A stretch of DNA of 64,000 nt from Micromonospora sp. NBC_01813 (GTDB lineage: Bacteria; Actinomycetota; Actinomycetes; Mycobacteriales; Micromonosporaceae). The stretch is taken from positions 1,056,501 to 1,120,500 of the forward strand of contig NZ_CP109067.1 in the NCBI RefSeq assembly GCF_035917335.1. The letters run 5' to 3'. The translations under genes were made by a program, and so were the position numbers. Of this stretch, positions 38,726-48,580 are shown one piece after another; position 1 is the stretch's first letter, and each line of letters starts with the position of its first letter. The notes under the pieces are model-generated. The model had not been told where the DNA came from, ran no database searches, and saw nothing but the letters and a program-made list of their open reading frames with translations.

Positions 38726-40861
38726 TCAGGCCCGGGACCGGGCGAGCAGATAGACGAAGTACGGGGCCCCGACCAGCGCCACGGCGAGGCCGGCCGGGAG
38801 TTGGGCCGGCGCGATCACGGTGCGACCCAACGCGTCGGCGAGGCCGAGCAGTCCCGCGCCGAGCAGCACCGCCACCGGGATCGTCCGGGCGTGCCGACCT
38901 CCGACGAGCGCACGGGCGGCGTGCGGGGCGACCAGGCCGACGAAGCCGACCACCCCGACCGCGGCGACACTCATCGCCGCGAGCACGGCGGCGACGGCCA
39001 GCACGGACAGCCGGATCCGGTTCAGACTGACCCCGACGATCCGTGGGGTGTCCTCGTCGACGGCCAGCAGATCGAGCTCACGCCGTGCGGCCAGCGCGAT
39101 CGGCAACGCCACCAGCAGGGCGAGCGCGACCGGCGTGACCTGATCCCAGTGCCGTCCGTACGTGGTGCCGGACAACCAGGTGTAGATCCTGGGCGTGTCC
39201 CACGGATTCGAGCGGACCAGCAGGTACGTCGTCAGAGCGGTCGATCCGTACCAGACGCCGATTCCAACCAGGACCAGCCGGTCGGTGTGCAGTCCGCCCC
39301 GCCAGGAGATCGCGTAGACGAGGCCGAACGCCACCAGCGCGCCGACCGTGGCGGAGGTGAGCATCACCGTGGTGCCGCCACCCCCGACGCCGGTCACCAC
39401 GACGACCGCGGCGAGACCGGCCCCGCCGGTGATGCCGAGGATCCCCGGTTCGGCGAGCGGGTTACGACACGTCGCCTGCACCAGGGAGCCGGACAGGGCC
39501 AGTGCGCCGCCAGCGGCGAGTGCCGCCGCGACCCGGGGTGCCCGCTCGTCGAGGGCGAACCTGATCATCGGTGATCCCTCGCCGGTCAGCCAGAGCGCGA
39601 TGTCCCCGGTGAGCAACCAGGTGTTGCCGGCCAGCAGGCCGAGCACTCCGGTGCCGGCGGTGGCCGTGGCGGCGAAGGCGAGAACGATCCAGAATCGTCG
39701 CCGGCCGCGCGGCCCGGCCGCCGCGCCGGGTGGCCGGCGGGTCGGACCCGAGTCCCGGACCCGGCGGGCGAGGACGACGAGCACGACGGCACCGACGGCG
39801 GTCGTGGCGACCCCGGTCGGGACCACACTCGCCCGTTCGGCACCCAACAGGGCGCGCACGGCGACGTCGGCCAGGAGCACCGACAGCGCTCCGACCAGTC
39901 CTGCGGCCGGCAGGAACACGGAATGTCGGTGCAGCGCGGGCACCGCTCGGGCCAGCAGCCGGGTGATCGCCGGCGCGGCGAGTCCGACGAAACCGATCGG
40001 CCCGGCCAGGGTCACCGCTGCGGCGGTGAGCAGCACGGCGAGGACGACTCCGATCATGCGGGTGGCGCGTACCGGTACGCCGAGCGCGGCGGCGGCGTCG
40101 TCACCGAGGCCGAGCAGGTCGAGCCGGCGGGCGATGAGCAGGCCGCCGACCGTGGCCGTCGCGACGACCGGAGCGGCCTGGCCGAACGCGGTCAGGCCGA
40201 GTTGACTCAACGAGCCGCTGCCCCACGCGAACAGACCAGTGGTCTCCTGCTGGAAGATGATCAGCAGCGCCGAGGTCGCCGACTGCAGGGCCATCGCCAC
40301 CACGGATCCGGCCAGCACGAGGCGGGTCGTCGAGGTCCGCGCCCCGCCGGACAGGCCGAGCACGAGGGCCGCCGCCAGCAGACCCCCGACGAAGGCGACG
40401 CCACCGGAGGCCCAGAGCGGCACGCCCAGCCCGAACGCCGCCACCGCCGTGACGGCCAGGTAGGCCCCGGCGGTGACAGCGAGCGTGTCAGGTGAGGCGA
40501 GCGTGTTCCGGGCCAGCGACTGGAACAACGCGCCAGCGATCCCAAGGGCGAAGCCGACCGCGATTCCGGCGGCCAGCCGGGGGATCCGGGAGCCGAGCAG
40601 GATGTCCCTGGCCGCCTTGGCCGATGCGGAGTCCTGTCCGGTCAGGGCCGTCAGCAGGTCACCGGGCCCGAGCCCCGAGGTGCCCTGGGTGAGATGCCAG
40701 CCGGCGGCGATCAGCAACGCCACGCCGAGCAGCACGAGTGCGCCGAGCGCGCCGAACAGGGCCCGACCGCCCGACCGCCCGGGCGGCGCGACCGCTGAGC
40801 GCGGCGCGCCACCCGGAACCGACCGGGCCACTGACTGCGGCCGTCGGCCGTCTGTCTGCAC
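38726..40861 (-). CDS. Iron-siderophore ABC importer, double-length FecCD permease (FhuB-like)
   Basis: A 711-residue membrane protein made of two FecCD permease halves in one chain (about 1-360 and 370-711), each with 'SRIPRLAAGIAVGFALGIAG' or 'ERAPRVAAALAAGGALALSG' and an 'IGFVGL' coupling motif ('GPIGFVGLAAPAITR', 'GVVGFVGLVAPHAAR'). Single-chain double permeases are typical of hydroxamate siderophore uptake (FhuB). The GTG start at 40861 lies five bases after the binding-protein stop. It is the last gene of the iron-box operon. Which siderophore is carried is not visible. Confidence 0.88.
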   Translation of the reverse strand: MQTDGRRPQSVARSVPGGAPRSAVAPPGRSGGRALFGALGALVLLGVALLIAAGWHLTQGTSGLGPGDLLTALTGQDSASAKAARDILLGSRIPRLAAGIAVGFALGIAGALFQSLARNTLASPDTLAVTAGAYLAVTAVAAFGLGVPLWASGGVAFVGGLLAAALVLGLSGGARTSTTRLVLAGSVVAMALQSATSALLIIFQQETTGLFAWGSGSLSQLGLTAFGQAAPVVATATVGGLLIARRLDLLGLGDDAAAALGVPVRATRMIGVVLAVLLTAAAVTLAGPIGFVGLAAPAITRLLARAVPALHRHSVFLPAAGLVGALSVLLADVAVRALLGAERASVVPTGVATTAVGAVVLVVLARRVRDSGPTRRPPGAAAGPRGRRRFWIVLAFAATATAGTGVLGLLAGNTWLLTGDIALWLTGEGSPMIRFALDERAPRVAAALAAGGALALSGSLVQATCRNPLAEPGILGITGGAGLAAVVVVTGVGGGGTTVMLTSATVGALVAFGLVYAISWRGGLHTDRLVLVGIGVWYGSTALTTYLLVRSNPWDTPRIYTWLSGTTYGRHWDQVTPVALALLVALPIALAARRELDLLAVDEDTPRIVGVSLNRIRLSVLAVAAVLAAMSVAAVGVVGFVGLVAPHAARALVGGRHARTIPVAVLLGAGLLGLADALGRTVIAPAQLPAGLAVALVGAPYFVYLLARSRA

Positions 40862-40866
40862 GGTGC

Positions 40867-41898
40867 TCAGTTGGTGAGGATGTCGACGTACGCGTCGAGA
40901 ACCTGCTGCGACGACCGCGGACCACCGAAGGTCCAGATGCCGGCCGGGAAGGCGTAGGCACGCTCCTCGGCGACCGCCGGCAGCGAGTTCCAGATGTCGT
41001 TGCGCTGCAACTCGGTCATCACCCCGCCGGCGGAGTCGACGGTGCCGGTGTGGAACAGCAGGGCGTCGCCGACGGTGGTCATGCCTTCGACGTCGGTCTG
41101 GCCGAGACCGTACACCGCGTCCACCTCACCGGTCCAGGCGTTCGTCAGCCCGACCGCTTCGCCCAGCTCCCCGATGAGTGATCCCTGCCCGAACGGCCGG
41201 ATGGCGACGTTGCCGCCCTGCACCCAGCCGTCGAAGTAGACGAAGTCGGTCTGCGGCAGGTCGGCTTCGGTGATCGCCTGGCGGGCGTCGTCGACGCTGG
41301 CCCGGAAGTCGGCGACGACCGCGTCGGCCCGCTCGGCGCGACCGACGGACTCGGCGATGAGGACGAAGGTGTCCACCATGTTCTGGACCGGGTCGGCGGT
41401 GTCCGCGCCCCTGGTCGCCAGTACGGGGATGTCGTACTCGGCCAGCTGGGTGATGACCGGGTCATCGACGGCGGTGGCCTCGACGATCACCAGGTCGGGG
41501 TCGGCGGCGAAGAGCGCGTCGAGATTCGGCTCGCCCCGGCCGCCGACGTCCGCGACCCCGTCGGGCAGCGTCTCGGCCGTGTCCCAGGTGCGGTAGCCCT
41601 CGGCGTCGGCGACCGCCACCGGGGTGAGACACAGGGTGAGCACGTCCTCGATCTGCTGCCATTCGAGTACGGCGACCCGCTTCGCCGGTGCGTCCAGACT
41701 GACGGTGCGCCCGAGCGCGTCGGTCACCTCGACCGGTTCCGTCGAGGTGGCGGTGGTGTCGTCGGCGCACTCCGCCGAGGCGTTCGCCGCCGGTGCGTCG
41801 TTGCCTGCTGTGCCGGGGTCGCTGGTGCCACAGGCGGCCAGCATCGCCGGGGCCACGACGGCGACGCCGAGCGCGGCCGCGATCGATCGGATTCTCAT
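40867..41898 (-). CDS. Iron-siderophore ABC importer, substrate-binding lipoprotein
   Basis: A 343-residue lipoprotein with signal peptide and lipobox 'MLAAC' (Cys22), then the FhuD/FepB-type fold: 'VEVTDALGRTVSLDAPAKRV', 'EPNLDALFAADPDLVIVEAT' and 'IWTFGGPRSSQQVLDAY'. Ferri-siderophore binding is likely from the DtxR/IdeR-type box upstream of the operon and the fused permease downstream. It lies between the ATPase gene (40 bases upstream) and the permease gene (five bases downstream), the same strand throughout. Confidence 0.88.
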   Translation of the reverse strand: MRIRSIAAALGVAVVAPAMLAACGTSDPGTAGNDAPAANASAECADDTTATSTEPVEVTDALGRTVSLDAPAKRVAVLEWQQIEDVLTLCLTPVAVADAEGYRTWDTAETLPDGVADVGGRGEPNLDALFAADPDLVIVEATAVDDPVITQLAEYDIPVLATRGADTADPVQNMVDTFVLIAESVGRAERADAVVADFRASVDDARQAITEADLPQTDFVYFDGWVQGGNVAIRPFGQGSLIGELGEAVGLTNAWTGEVDAVYGLGQTDVEGMTTVGDALLFHTGTVDSAGGVMTELQRNDIWNSLPAVAEERAYAFPAGIWTFGGPRSSQQVLDAYVDILTN

Positions 41899-41938
41899 GT
41901 GTTCGCTCCGAAGGTGTTGGGTGGTGGTGGGTCGGCGC

Positions 41939-42760
41939 TCAGCGCCGCCGCTTGTGGTGGTGTCGGCCCTGGGGCTCGACCCGGACCAGACCCGTCGTCG
42001 GGTCGATCGTGGTGTCGATCGGCAGTCCGTAGACCGCCGAGAGGTTGTCCGCGGTCAGCACCTCGGCCGCGGTGCCGACGGCGTGGATCCGTCCCAGGTG
42101 CAGCAGTACGACCTGGTCGGCCACGCTCGCGGCCTGGTTCAGGTCGTGCAGGACGACGCCGAGCGCCGTCCCGTGCCGGTCGGCGAGGTCGCGGACCAGA
42201 TCGAGGATCTCGACCTGGTAGCGCAGGTCGAGATGGTTGGTGGGCTCGTCGAGCAGCAGCACCCCGGTGTCCTGCGCCAGGCAGGTCGCCAGCCAGACCC
42301 GCTGCAACTCACCGCCGGAGAGCTGATCGACGGCGCGGGTGGCCATCGGGGCGATCCCGGTCAACTCCATCGCGTGATCGATCGCGGCGCGGTCGGCGTC
42401 GGTCAGTGCCGCGAACCGGCGCCGGTGTGGGTGCCGGCCGAACGCGACGACGTCGCGGACGTCCAGACCGGACGGGTGGGCCCGGGACTGCGAGAGCAGG
42501 GTGACCCGGCGGGCGAAGTCACGGGCCGACATCGGCGCAACGTCGATCGGTGCGCCGTCGTCGAGGCAGAGCGTGACCTGGCCGGCTCGGACCTTGTGCA
42601 GCCGGGCGAGGCAGCGCAGCACGGTGGACTTGCCGCTGCCGTTGGGGCCGATCAGGGCGGTCACCGTGCCCGGTGGTATCCGGATGGACACGCCATGGAC
42701 GACGACGCTCTGGTGGTAGCCGAGTACCAGTTCGTCGCCCTGCAGCGCGGTCGTGATCAC
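41939..42760 (-). CDS. Iron-siderophore ABC importer, ATP-binding protein
   Basis: A 273-residue ABC ATPase with Walker A 'GPNGSGKST', signature 'LSGGELQRV', Walker B 'GVLLLDEPTNHLD' and switch His in 'VVLHDLNQA'. It belongs to the FepC/FecE class. I chose the GTG at 42760: a longer frame to 42796 would place an iron box inside the coding region. The start codon directly touches that box, which leaves no room for a ribosome binding site and suggests a leaderless or near-leaderless message. It is the first gene of the three-gene importer operon. Confidence 0.88.
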   Translation of the reverse strand: MITTALQGDELVLGYHQSVVVHGVSIRIPPGTVTALIGPNGSGKSTVLRCLARLHKVRAGQVTLCLDDGAPIDVAPMSARDFARRVTLLSQSRAHPSGLDVRDVVAFGRHPHRRRFAALTDADRAAIDHAMELTGIAPMATRAVDQLSGGELQRVWLATCLAQDTGVLLLDEPTNHLDLRYQVEILDLVRDLADRHGTALGVVLHDLNQAASVADQVVLLHLGRIHAVGTAAEVLTADNLSAVYGLPIDTTIDPTTGLVRVEPQGRHHHKRRR

Positions 42761-42761
42761 G

Positions 42762-42780
42762 TTAGGCGAGGCTACCCTAA
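42762..42780 (-). promoter_or_regulatory. DtxR/IdeR-type iron box
   Basis: TTAGGCGAGGCTACCCTAA matches 16 of 19 positions of the consensus TTAGGTTAGGCTAACCTAA. It ends one base from the ATPase start codon, so iron-bound regulator should block transcription of the importer. Confidence 0.8.
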
Positions 42781-42822
42781 ACTGTGGCGAAGGCAAGTTG
42801 GTGTGACGTCGAAGACCACCGG

Positions 42823-43920
42823 TCAGCCGTCGGCCGCACCACCGGGATACGGGATCGGCTGGATGGCCGTCGCCTTGATGACCGCGGTGACCCGCCGACC
42901 GGGGCGCAGCTCGAGGTCGTCGCCGGTGGGGCGGGTGACATAGGCGGTCAGGCCGACACCCGCGTCGAGTCCGACGCGCAGCACCGGACCGGCGGGTTGC
43001 ACGGCGGTGACGATCGCGGGTAGCCGGTTGCGCGGACTGGTGGTTCGTCGTGGGCCGGGCAGTTCGAGAGCGATGTCGTCACCGCGGATACAGACGAGGA
43101 CCCCCTCGCCGACAGCCAGCGCGGGGTGTGGCGCGGCCCGCAGGGTCTGACCGGCGACCTCGACGTGCGTCAGATCGCCATGCTGGCCGGTGACCTTCCC
43201 GGTGAGGATGGTGTCGATGCCGACGACGGTGGCGACCTCTGCGGTGGCGGGTCGATTGAAGACCTCGTCGACGGGTCCGTGCTGGTGCAGCCGACCTTCG
43301 ATCATGACGGCGATCCGGTCGCCGAGGGTCATCGCCTCGGCCCGGTCGTGGGTGACGATCACCGCGGGTACGCCGGTCGCCAGCAGCAGCCGGCGCAGTT
43401 CGCCGCCCAGCCGCTCACGGGTAGGAGTATCCAGTGCGGACAACGGCTCGTCGAGCAGCAGCAGCCGGGGGGCGGGCGCGATCGCGCGGGCGAGCGCGAC
43501 GCGCTGCGCCTCGCCGCCGGACAGACCGATGGTCGCCCGGCCGAGCAGGTGGGCCGCGCCGGCGGCGGCGAGCGCCGCACGCACCCGGGCGGGCCGCTGT
43601 CGGCGCGGCAGGCGGTGCAGCCCGTACCCGACGTTTCCGGCCACCGACAGGTGCGGGAACAGCGCATGATCCTGAAACAGGTAACCGATCCGTCGGTGGC
43701 GGGTCGGCAGATGACGGCCGTCGGTGTCCCACGTCTGGTCGCCGAACTGGACAAGGCTGCCCCGCTCAGGCCGGTCCAGGCCGGCCAGGCAGCGCAACAA
43801 GGTGGTCTTGCCGGCGCCGGAGGGCCCGAACAGCACCGTGACCGGGGCCCGGTCGGTGTCGATGGCGAAGTCCACGTCGCAGACCTGCCGGCGAACCCGG
43901 GCAGTCAGGGTCGGGGCCAT
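42823..43920 (-). CDS. modC: Molybdate ABC importer, ATP-binding protein
   Basis: The 365-residue ATPase has Walker A 'GPSGAGKTT', signature 'LSGGEAQRV', Walker B 'LLLLDEPLSALD' and a C-terminal extension (about 285-355) with the TOBE/MOP-type fold that senses molybdate ('SPRNRLPAIVTAVQPAGPVL'). It energises molybdate uptake for molybdopterin enzymes. Its ATG at 43920 overlaps the permease gene by 16 bases. It is the last gene of the mod operon; the iron box of the next operon begins 43 bases before its stop on the genome map. Confidence 0.9.
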   Translation of the reverse strand: MAPTLTARVRRQVCDVDFAIDTDRAPVTVLFGPSGAGKTTLLRCLAGLDRPERGSLVQFGDQTWDTDGRHLPTRHRRIGYLFQDHALFPHLSVAGNVGYGLHRLPRRQRPARVRAALAAAGAAHLLGRATIGLSGGEAQRVALARAIAPAPRLLLLDEPLSALDTPTRERLGGELRRLLLATGVPAVIVTHDRAEAMTLGDRIAVMIEGRLHQHGPVDEVFNRPATAEVATVVGIDTILTGKVTGQHGDLTHVEVAGQTLRAAPHPALAVGEGVLVCIRGDDIALELPGPRRTTSPRNRLPAIVTAVQPAGPVLRVGLDAGVGLTAYVTRPTGDDLELRPGRRVTAVIKATAIQPIPYPGGAADG

Positions 43921-44579
43921 CGCGCCTCCCGATGCCGGCGCAGGCTGTAGACGGCGGTCAGCACCAGCAGCGCGAAACCGAGCATGGCCGCGCTCGTGCG
44001 GGTAGCCGTGGCGTAGTCGAACCCCTGGACGCTGTCGTAGATGGCGATCGAGACGGTACGGGTACTGCCGGGGATGTTCCCACCGACCATGAGCACCACC
44101 CCGAACTCACCGACCGTGTGGGCGAAGGTGAGCACGGCCGCCGTGGCCAGCCCGGCCTTGGACAGCGGCAGGACGACGCGGAACAACGTAGCGGCGCGGG
44201 TCCGGCCGAGCACCGCGGAGGCCTCCAACAGCCGTCGGTCCAGGCCGGCGAAGGCGGCGACCATGGGCTGTACGGCGAACGGCAGGCTGGACAACACGGA
44301 GGCGACCAGCAGGCCGGTGAAGCTGAACGCCAGCGTCGCGCCGGTGATCTGCTGCCACCACCGCCCGAACGGGGAAGCGGTGCCCATCGCGGTCAGCAGG
44401 TAGAAGCCCAACACCGTCGGCGGCAGCACCAGCGGCAGCGCCACCACGGCTTCCACCAGCACGGCGATCCGTCGGCGCGACATGGCCAGCCAAGCCGCCA
44501 CGGGCACGGCCAACGGCAGCAGGATCACCGTGGTGAGCCCGGCCAGGCGAAAGCTGAGCCAGATGGCTTCCCAGTCCAC
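43905..44579 (-). CDS. modB: Molybdate ABC importer, permease
   Basis: A 224-residue membrane protein with about five segments and the inner-membrane-component motif near 'EASAVLGRTRAATLFRVVLP'. 'PTVLGFYLL' near residue 57 is typical of ModB. It forms the channel for molybdate together with ModA and ModC. The GTG start at 44579 lies three bases after the modA stop. The C-terminus overlaps modC. Confidence 0.9.
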   Translation of the reverse strand: MDWEAIWLSFRLAGLTTVILLPLAVPVAAWLAMSRRRIAVLVEAVVALPLVLPPTVLGFYLLTAMGTASPFGRWWQQITGATLAFSFTGLLVASVLSSLPFAVQPMVAAFAGLDRRLLEASAVLGRTRAATLFRVVLPLSKAGLATAAVLTFAHTVGEFGVVLMVGGNIPGSTRTVSIAIYDSVQGFDYATATRTSAAMLGFALLVLTAVYSLRRHREARWPRP

Positions 44580-44582
44580 CGG

Positions 44583-45386
44583 TCAGGTTCCGGGCAGGTA
44601 GAAGCCGTACCGCTCGAGAATGGCCGTCCCGTCCTCGCCGGTGAGATAGTCGCGCAGCTGCTGCGCCGCGGCCCGGTCGGCGGCCGCGGCGAGGATCACC
44701 CCGCCCTGGTCCAGCCGGGGGAACGACTCCAGCGGCACCTCGGCGTGTACGCCCCGGTCGGCCAGTTGCGGTGCCAGCGCCAGGGACAGGGCGATCACCG
44801 CCGCGTCGGCGTTGCCGGTGAGCGCGAACTCGGCAGCCTGCGCGACGTTCTCGCCGAGTACGAGCCGGGGCTCGACCTGGTCGTAGACGCCAGTTGCGCG
44901 CAGCGCGGCGACGGCTGCCTCGCCGTACGGGGCATGTTCAGGGTTGGCGATCGCGACCTTGCCGACCGCGGGATCGGCGAGCGCGGCCAGACCGCCGGCC
45001 GGGTCCACTGCCGAGCCGTCCGCCGCCCAGACGACCAGGCGGCCGACGGCGTAGTCGAACACGTCCGCCGGCGCGGCCAGGCCGGCCTCGGCCAACTCGG
45101 TGGGGTACGCCAGGTCGGCCGACAGATAGACGTCGAACGGGGCACCGTTGCTGATCTGCTGGAAGAACGTGCCGGAGGAGCCGTAGGTGGTACGCAACGT
45201 CACCGGCGGCTCGGCCACGGCCAAGGCCGCGGCCACCTCCTCCAGCGCGAACTGCAGATCGGCGGCGGCCGCCACCCGCACGACGGCGGTCTCGCCGGTC
45301 GCCCGGGTCTCGCCGTCGCCGCCGCATCCGCCGACGGCCAGCGCCATGACCGCCACGACCAGGGCGGCCGTCCATCGCCGGGTCAA
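44583..45386 (-). CDS. modA: Molybdate-binding lipoprotein
   Basis: A 267-residue lipoprotein with lipobox 'AVGGC' (Cys21), then the ModA fold: 'VRVAAAADLQFALEEVA', 'TTYGSSGTFFQQISNGAPFDV' (oxyanion-binding Ser/Thr) and 'IANPEHAPYGEAA'. It captures molybdate or tungstate outside the membrane. The start is a TTG at 45386 that overlaps the stop of the TOBE regulator gene (TTGA). Downstream follow modB and modC. Confidence 0.9.
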   Translation of the reverse strand: MTRRWTAALVVAVMALAVGGCGGDGETRATGETAVVRVAAAADLQFALEEVAAALAVAEPPVTLRTTYGSSGTFFQQISNGAPFDVYLSADLAYPTELAEAGLAAPADVFDYAVGRLVVWAADGSAVDPAGGLAALADPAVGKVAIANPEHAPYGEAAVAALRATGVYDQVEPRLVLGENVAQAAEFALTGNADAAVIALSLALAPQLADRGVHAEVPLESFPRLDQGGVILAAAADRAAAQQLRDYLTGEDGTAILERYGFYLPGT

Positions 45387-45778
45387 CCGTGCTCACCCGC
45401 CGTGGTGATGACGACCGTGGTGGCCTTGACCACGGCCGTCGCCAGGACGCCGGGCCGCAGGCCGAGCTCCTCGGCGGCCTCGCGGGTCATCAGCGACACC
45501 AGCCGGAACCTCCCCGCCGCGACATCCACCCGAGCCATCAGTCCGTCCACCTTGACGTCGGTGACGATCCCGGGCAGCCGGTTGCGTGCCGACACCCGTC
45601 CGGGCTCGTCGGTCGCGGTCTGCTCGCGCGCGAACCCGGCCAGTGCCTGCCCGTCGACGATCTGCCGGTCGCTGCCGTCCCGGGTCGCCGGGAGCCGGCC
45701 CGAGGCGACCCAGCGGCGAACGGTGTCGTCGCTGACGCCGAGCAGCTCGGCGACTTCACTGATCCGATAGTGCGGCAC
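45383..45778 (-). CDS. Molybdate-sensing regulator: HTH plus TOBE domain
   Basis: A 131-residue protein with an excisionase/MerR-like helix-turn-helix at the N-terminus ('YRISEVAELLGVSDDTVRRW') and a single TOBE (molbindin) domain at the C-terminus (about 65-131, 'ARNRLPGIVTDVKVDGLMAR'). Such proteins are thought to bind molybdate and control mod genes. It starts at a GTG (45778), is the first gene of the mod operon and overlaps modA by four bases. The palindrome CCGCATCTGCGG 17 bases upstream could be its own operator. Confidence 0.85.
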   Translation of the reverse strand: MPHYRISEVAELLGVSDDTVRRWVASGRLPATRDGSDRQIVDGQALAGFAREQTATDEPGRVSARNRLPGIVTDVKVDGLMARVDVAAGRFRLVSLMTREAAEELGLRPGVLATAVVKATTVVITTAGEHG

Positions 45779-45794
45779 GAGAAGCAGAATACCT

Positions 45795-45806
45795 CCGCAT
45801 CTGCGG
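45795..45806. promoter_or_regulatory. Palindrome upstream of the mod operon
   Basis: CCGCA-TC-TGCGG lies 17 bases before the regulator start codon. Candidate autoregulatory site; not a classical ModE box. Confidence 0.4.
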
Positions 45807-45834
45807 TTCAGAAAGGCGGATGCTCCCGTACCCT

Positions 45835-45873
45835 CGGGCAGGCCCCCGCGACGGAGCGGCGAGGGCCTGCCCG
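45835..45873 (-). terminator. Terminator of metE
   Basis: Perfect 11-bp arms (45835-45845, 45863-45873) start 11 bases after the metE stop. Confidence 0.75.
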
Positions 45874-45883
45874 ACGACTCGGG

Positions 45884-48133
45884 TCAGCTGCCGCGGAGCT
45901 CCCGCGCGGCCGCCACCAGGTGCCGCAGCGAGGCTTCGACCTCCGGGTAACCGCGGGTCTTCAGGCCACAGTCCGGATTCACCCACAGCCGCTGCGCCGG
46001 CACCACCGCCACCGCCCGGCGCAGCGCCTCGACCATCTCGCCGGGCGCCGGCACCCGGGGCGAATGGATGTCCCAGATGCCCGGCCCGACGCCCCGGTGG
46101 TAACCGATCGCGGCCAGGTCGTCGAGGACCTCCATCTTCGATCGGGAGGCCTCGATGCTGGTGACGTCGGCATCCAGGGCGTCGATGGCGTCGATGACCT
46201 CACCGAACTCCGAGTAACACAGATGAGTGTGGACCTGTGTGTCGTCGGCGACACCACTGGTGGCCAGCCGGAACGCGCCGACCGCCCACTCCAGGTACAC
46301 CTTCTGGTCGACCCCGCGCAGTGGCAACGTCTCCCGCAGGGCTGGCTCGTCGACCTGGATCACGGTGATCCCGGCCGCCTCGAGATCAGCGCATTCGTCC
46401 CGCAACGCCAGCGCGACCTGATCGGCGGTGTCGGCGAGCGGCTGGTCGGTACGGACGAACGACCAGGCCAGGATCGTGACCGGCCCGGTGAGCATCCCCT
46501 TGACCGGCCTGCTGGTCAGCGACTGTGCGTAGCGGGACCACCCGACGGTCATCGGGGCCGGGCGGGCCACGTCGCCGTAGATGACCGGTGGGCGTACGCA
46601 GCGAGATCCGTACGACTGCACCCAGCCGTGGTCGGTCGAGGCGAACCCGTCGAGCCGTTCACCGAAGTACTGCACCATGTCGTTGCGTTCCGGCTCGCCG
46701 TGCACGAGCACGTCAAGACCGAGCCGCTCCTGCATCCGGACGACCCGTTCGACCTCGGCCCGCATCAGGTCGGCGTAGCCGGCCTCGTCGAGGACGCCAC
46801 GGCGCAGCTCCGCCCGGGCCGCGCGGAGCTCGGCGGTCTGCGGGAACGAGCCGATCGTCGTGGTGGGCAGCGGCGGCAGGCTCAGCCGCGCCTGCTGCGC
46901 GAGCGCCCGTTCGGCGTACGGCGATCGCCGCCGATCACCGGCGGTGAGTCCCGCGAGCCGCACCCGGACGTCGTGGTGTCGCCACTGGCCCGGTGCCGGC
47001 GGCAGCGGCGGCGGCAGGACGGCGGTGCCGTCGCGCAGCGCCCGGCCGAGCAGGACGACCTCGTCGATCTTCTGCCGGGCGAAGGCGAGCCGACCGGACA
47101 GTTGCGGATCGAGCCGGGTCTCCGCCGACAGATCGACCGGCACGTGCAGCAGCGAACAGGACGTCGACACGGCCACGTGATCGGCCAGCCGGGTGACCGT
47201 GGTGCCGGTCGAGATGGCTGCCCGTAGATCCGTACGCCAGATGTTGTGCCCGTCGACCAGGCCCGCGACGATGGTCTTGCCCCGCAGCGGGCCTGCCGCC
47301 GCGAGCCGGCCGAGGTTGCCCGATCCGGCGACGAGATCGAGGCCCAGCGCCTCGATGGGGGAGTCGAGCAGCGCCGGCAGGGCATCGCCGAGTTCCCCGA
47401 AGTAGGTGGCGACGAAGATCCGCGGCCGTCGGGCGACCTGACCGAGCCGGGTGTACGCCGCCCGCAGCGCTTCGATCTGCGCCGGCGTCCGGTCACTGAC
47501 GTAGCCGGGCTCGTCCAGCTGGACCCAGGCGACTCCGGCGTCGGCCAGCGACGTCAGGATGTCGGCGTAGACCTCGACCAGGTCGTCGAGGCGGTCGAAC
47601 GGGTCGAAGCCGGGCTCGGTCGCCTTGGCCAGCAGCAGCAACGTCGCCGGGCCGACCAGCACCGGGCGGGTGACGATACCGAGCTGCCGAGCCTGCGCGA
47701 ACTCCCGCAGCGCCTTGTCGGGATTCGCGACGAAGCCGGTCCGTGGCCCGATCTCGGGGACGAGATAGTGGTAGTTGGTGGCGAACCACTTGGTCAGCTC
47801 CAGCGCCGGTTCCGCGTCGACCCCTCGGGCCATGGCGAAATAGGTGTCCAGCTGCGACAGACCGAGCCGGCTGAACCGTTCGGGAACCGCGCCGACCGCC
47901 ACGACGGTGTCGAGCACCTGGTCGTAGTACGAGAACGTGTTGGACGGAATGGCGTCCAGTTGCGCGTCACGCAGCGTCCGCCAGACGTCCGACCGCAGCG
48001 CGGCCGCGGTCTGTTCCAGGGCGGTGGCGTCGATCGTGCCGGCCCAGTACGCCTCGACCGCGGTCTTCAACTCGCGGTTCGGGCCGATACGCGGATAGCC
48101 GAGCACGGTGCTCTGACCGAATGCGGTACTCAT
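45884..48133 (-). CDS. metE: Cobalamin-independent methionine synthase
   Basis: A 749-residue enzyme that moves a methyl group from 5-methyltetrahydropteroyl-triglutamate to homocysteine without B12. The N-terminal half starts '[19 protein letters not shown]'; the C-terminal half holds '[10 protein letters not shown]', '[12 protein letters not shown]' and the zinc ligands in 'HTHLCYSEF' and '[13 protein letters not shown]'. Length is normal. The ATG at 48133 has GGAAGG upstream. A cobalamin riboswitch upstream should switch the gene off when B12 is available, which implies a B12-dependent MetH elsewhere. Monocistronic with a terminator. Confidence 0.95.
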   Translation of the reverse strand: MSTAFGQSTVLGYPRIGPNRELKTAVEAYWAGTIDATALEQTAAALRSDVWRTLRDAQLDAIPSNTFSYYDQVLDTVVAVGAVPERFSRLGLSQLDTYFAMARGVDAEPALELTKWFATNYHYLVPEIGPRTGFVANPDKALREFAQARQLGIVTRPVLVGPATLLLLAKATEPGFDPFDRLDDLVEVYADILTSLADAGVAWVQLDEPGYVSDRTPAQIEALRAAYTRLGQVARRPRIFVATYFGELGDALPALLDSPIEALGLDLVAGSGNLGRLAAAGPLRGKTIVAGLVDGHNIWRTDLRAAISTGTTVTRLADHVAVSTSCSLLHVPVDLSAETRLDPQLSGRLAFARQKIDEVVLLGRALRDGTAVLPPPLPPAPGQWRHHDVRVRLAGLTAGDRRRSPYAERALAQQARLSLPPLPTTTIGSFPQTAELRAARAELRRGVLDEAGYADLMRAEVERVVRMQERLGLDVLVHGEPERNDMVQYFGERLDGFASTDHGWVQSYGSRCVRPPVIYGDVARPAPMTVGWSRYAQSLTSRPVKGMLTGPVTILAWSFVRTDQPLADTADQVALALRDECADLEAAGITVIQVDEPALRETLPLRGVDQKVYLEWAVGAFRLATSGVADDTQVHTHLCYSEFGEVIDAIDALDADVTSIEASRSKMEVLDDLAAIGYHRGVGPGIWDIHSPRVPAPGEMVEALRRAVAVVPAQRLWVNPDCGLKTRGYPEVEASLRHLVAAARELRGS

Positions 48134-48261
48134 GGTGTCCTTCCCTCGCGGTGCGCGGCGACCACAGGGCGAGCAGGAAGGAAGGCGCGGCGCGTGACCG
48201 GCTTCCGCCCGACCCTCCCGCGGGGTCACCGGCGGCGCACACCGGCGGTGTGCGCGGTGCG

Positions 48262-48440
48262 GGCAGGTCTTCGGACTCGCGGGCGTGACCTGACGGTCGC
48301 CTACTGGCCGTCGCTTCCCAGACCGAGGTGGTCCAGTGCTCAAATGACGGCGGTCGTTCCCACTCACCGCTGCGGGGCAGTCCCGGTCTCACACCGGGTT
48401 CCCTCTTACGACGCCCCGACCGGATGGGGTCGGCGCGAAC
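48262..48440 (-). ncRNA. Cobalamin riboswitch upstream of metE
   Basis: On the minus strand the core 'GGGAACCCGGTGTGAGACC' and 'ACTGCCCCGC' (complement of 48372-48405) are followed by the B12-box-like 'GAGTCCGAAGACCTGCC' (complement of 48262-48278). This is the typical order and spacing. The remaining 128 bases before the metE start should hold the expression platform. Confidence 0.9.
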
Positions 48441-48580
48441 CAGCACCGTCGGCCATCCTACGGCTCGATGTCCAGCGGCGGCGGTAGGCCGGCAACCGGC
48501 GGTTCGACCGGTGGCGGTACGTTCCTGCGGCGCCGGCTCCACCGGTCGGCACCCGGGCCAGAAGTTCTCTGAGGAGTGAA

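Noticed and set aside
42761-42796. N-terminal extension of the iron importer ATPase
   Set aside because: It would place the iron box in coding sequence, and ABC ATPases of this type start near the GTG at 42760.
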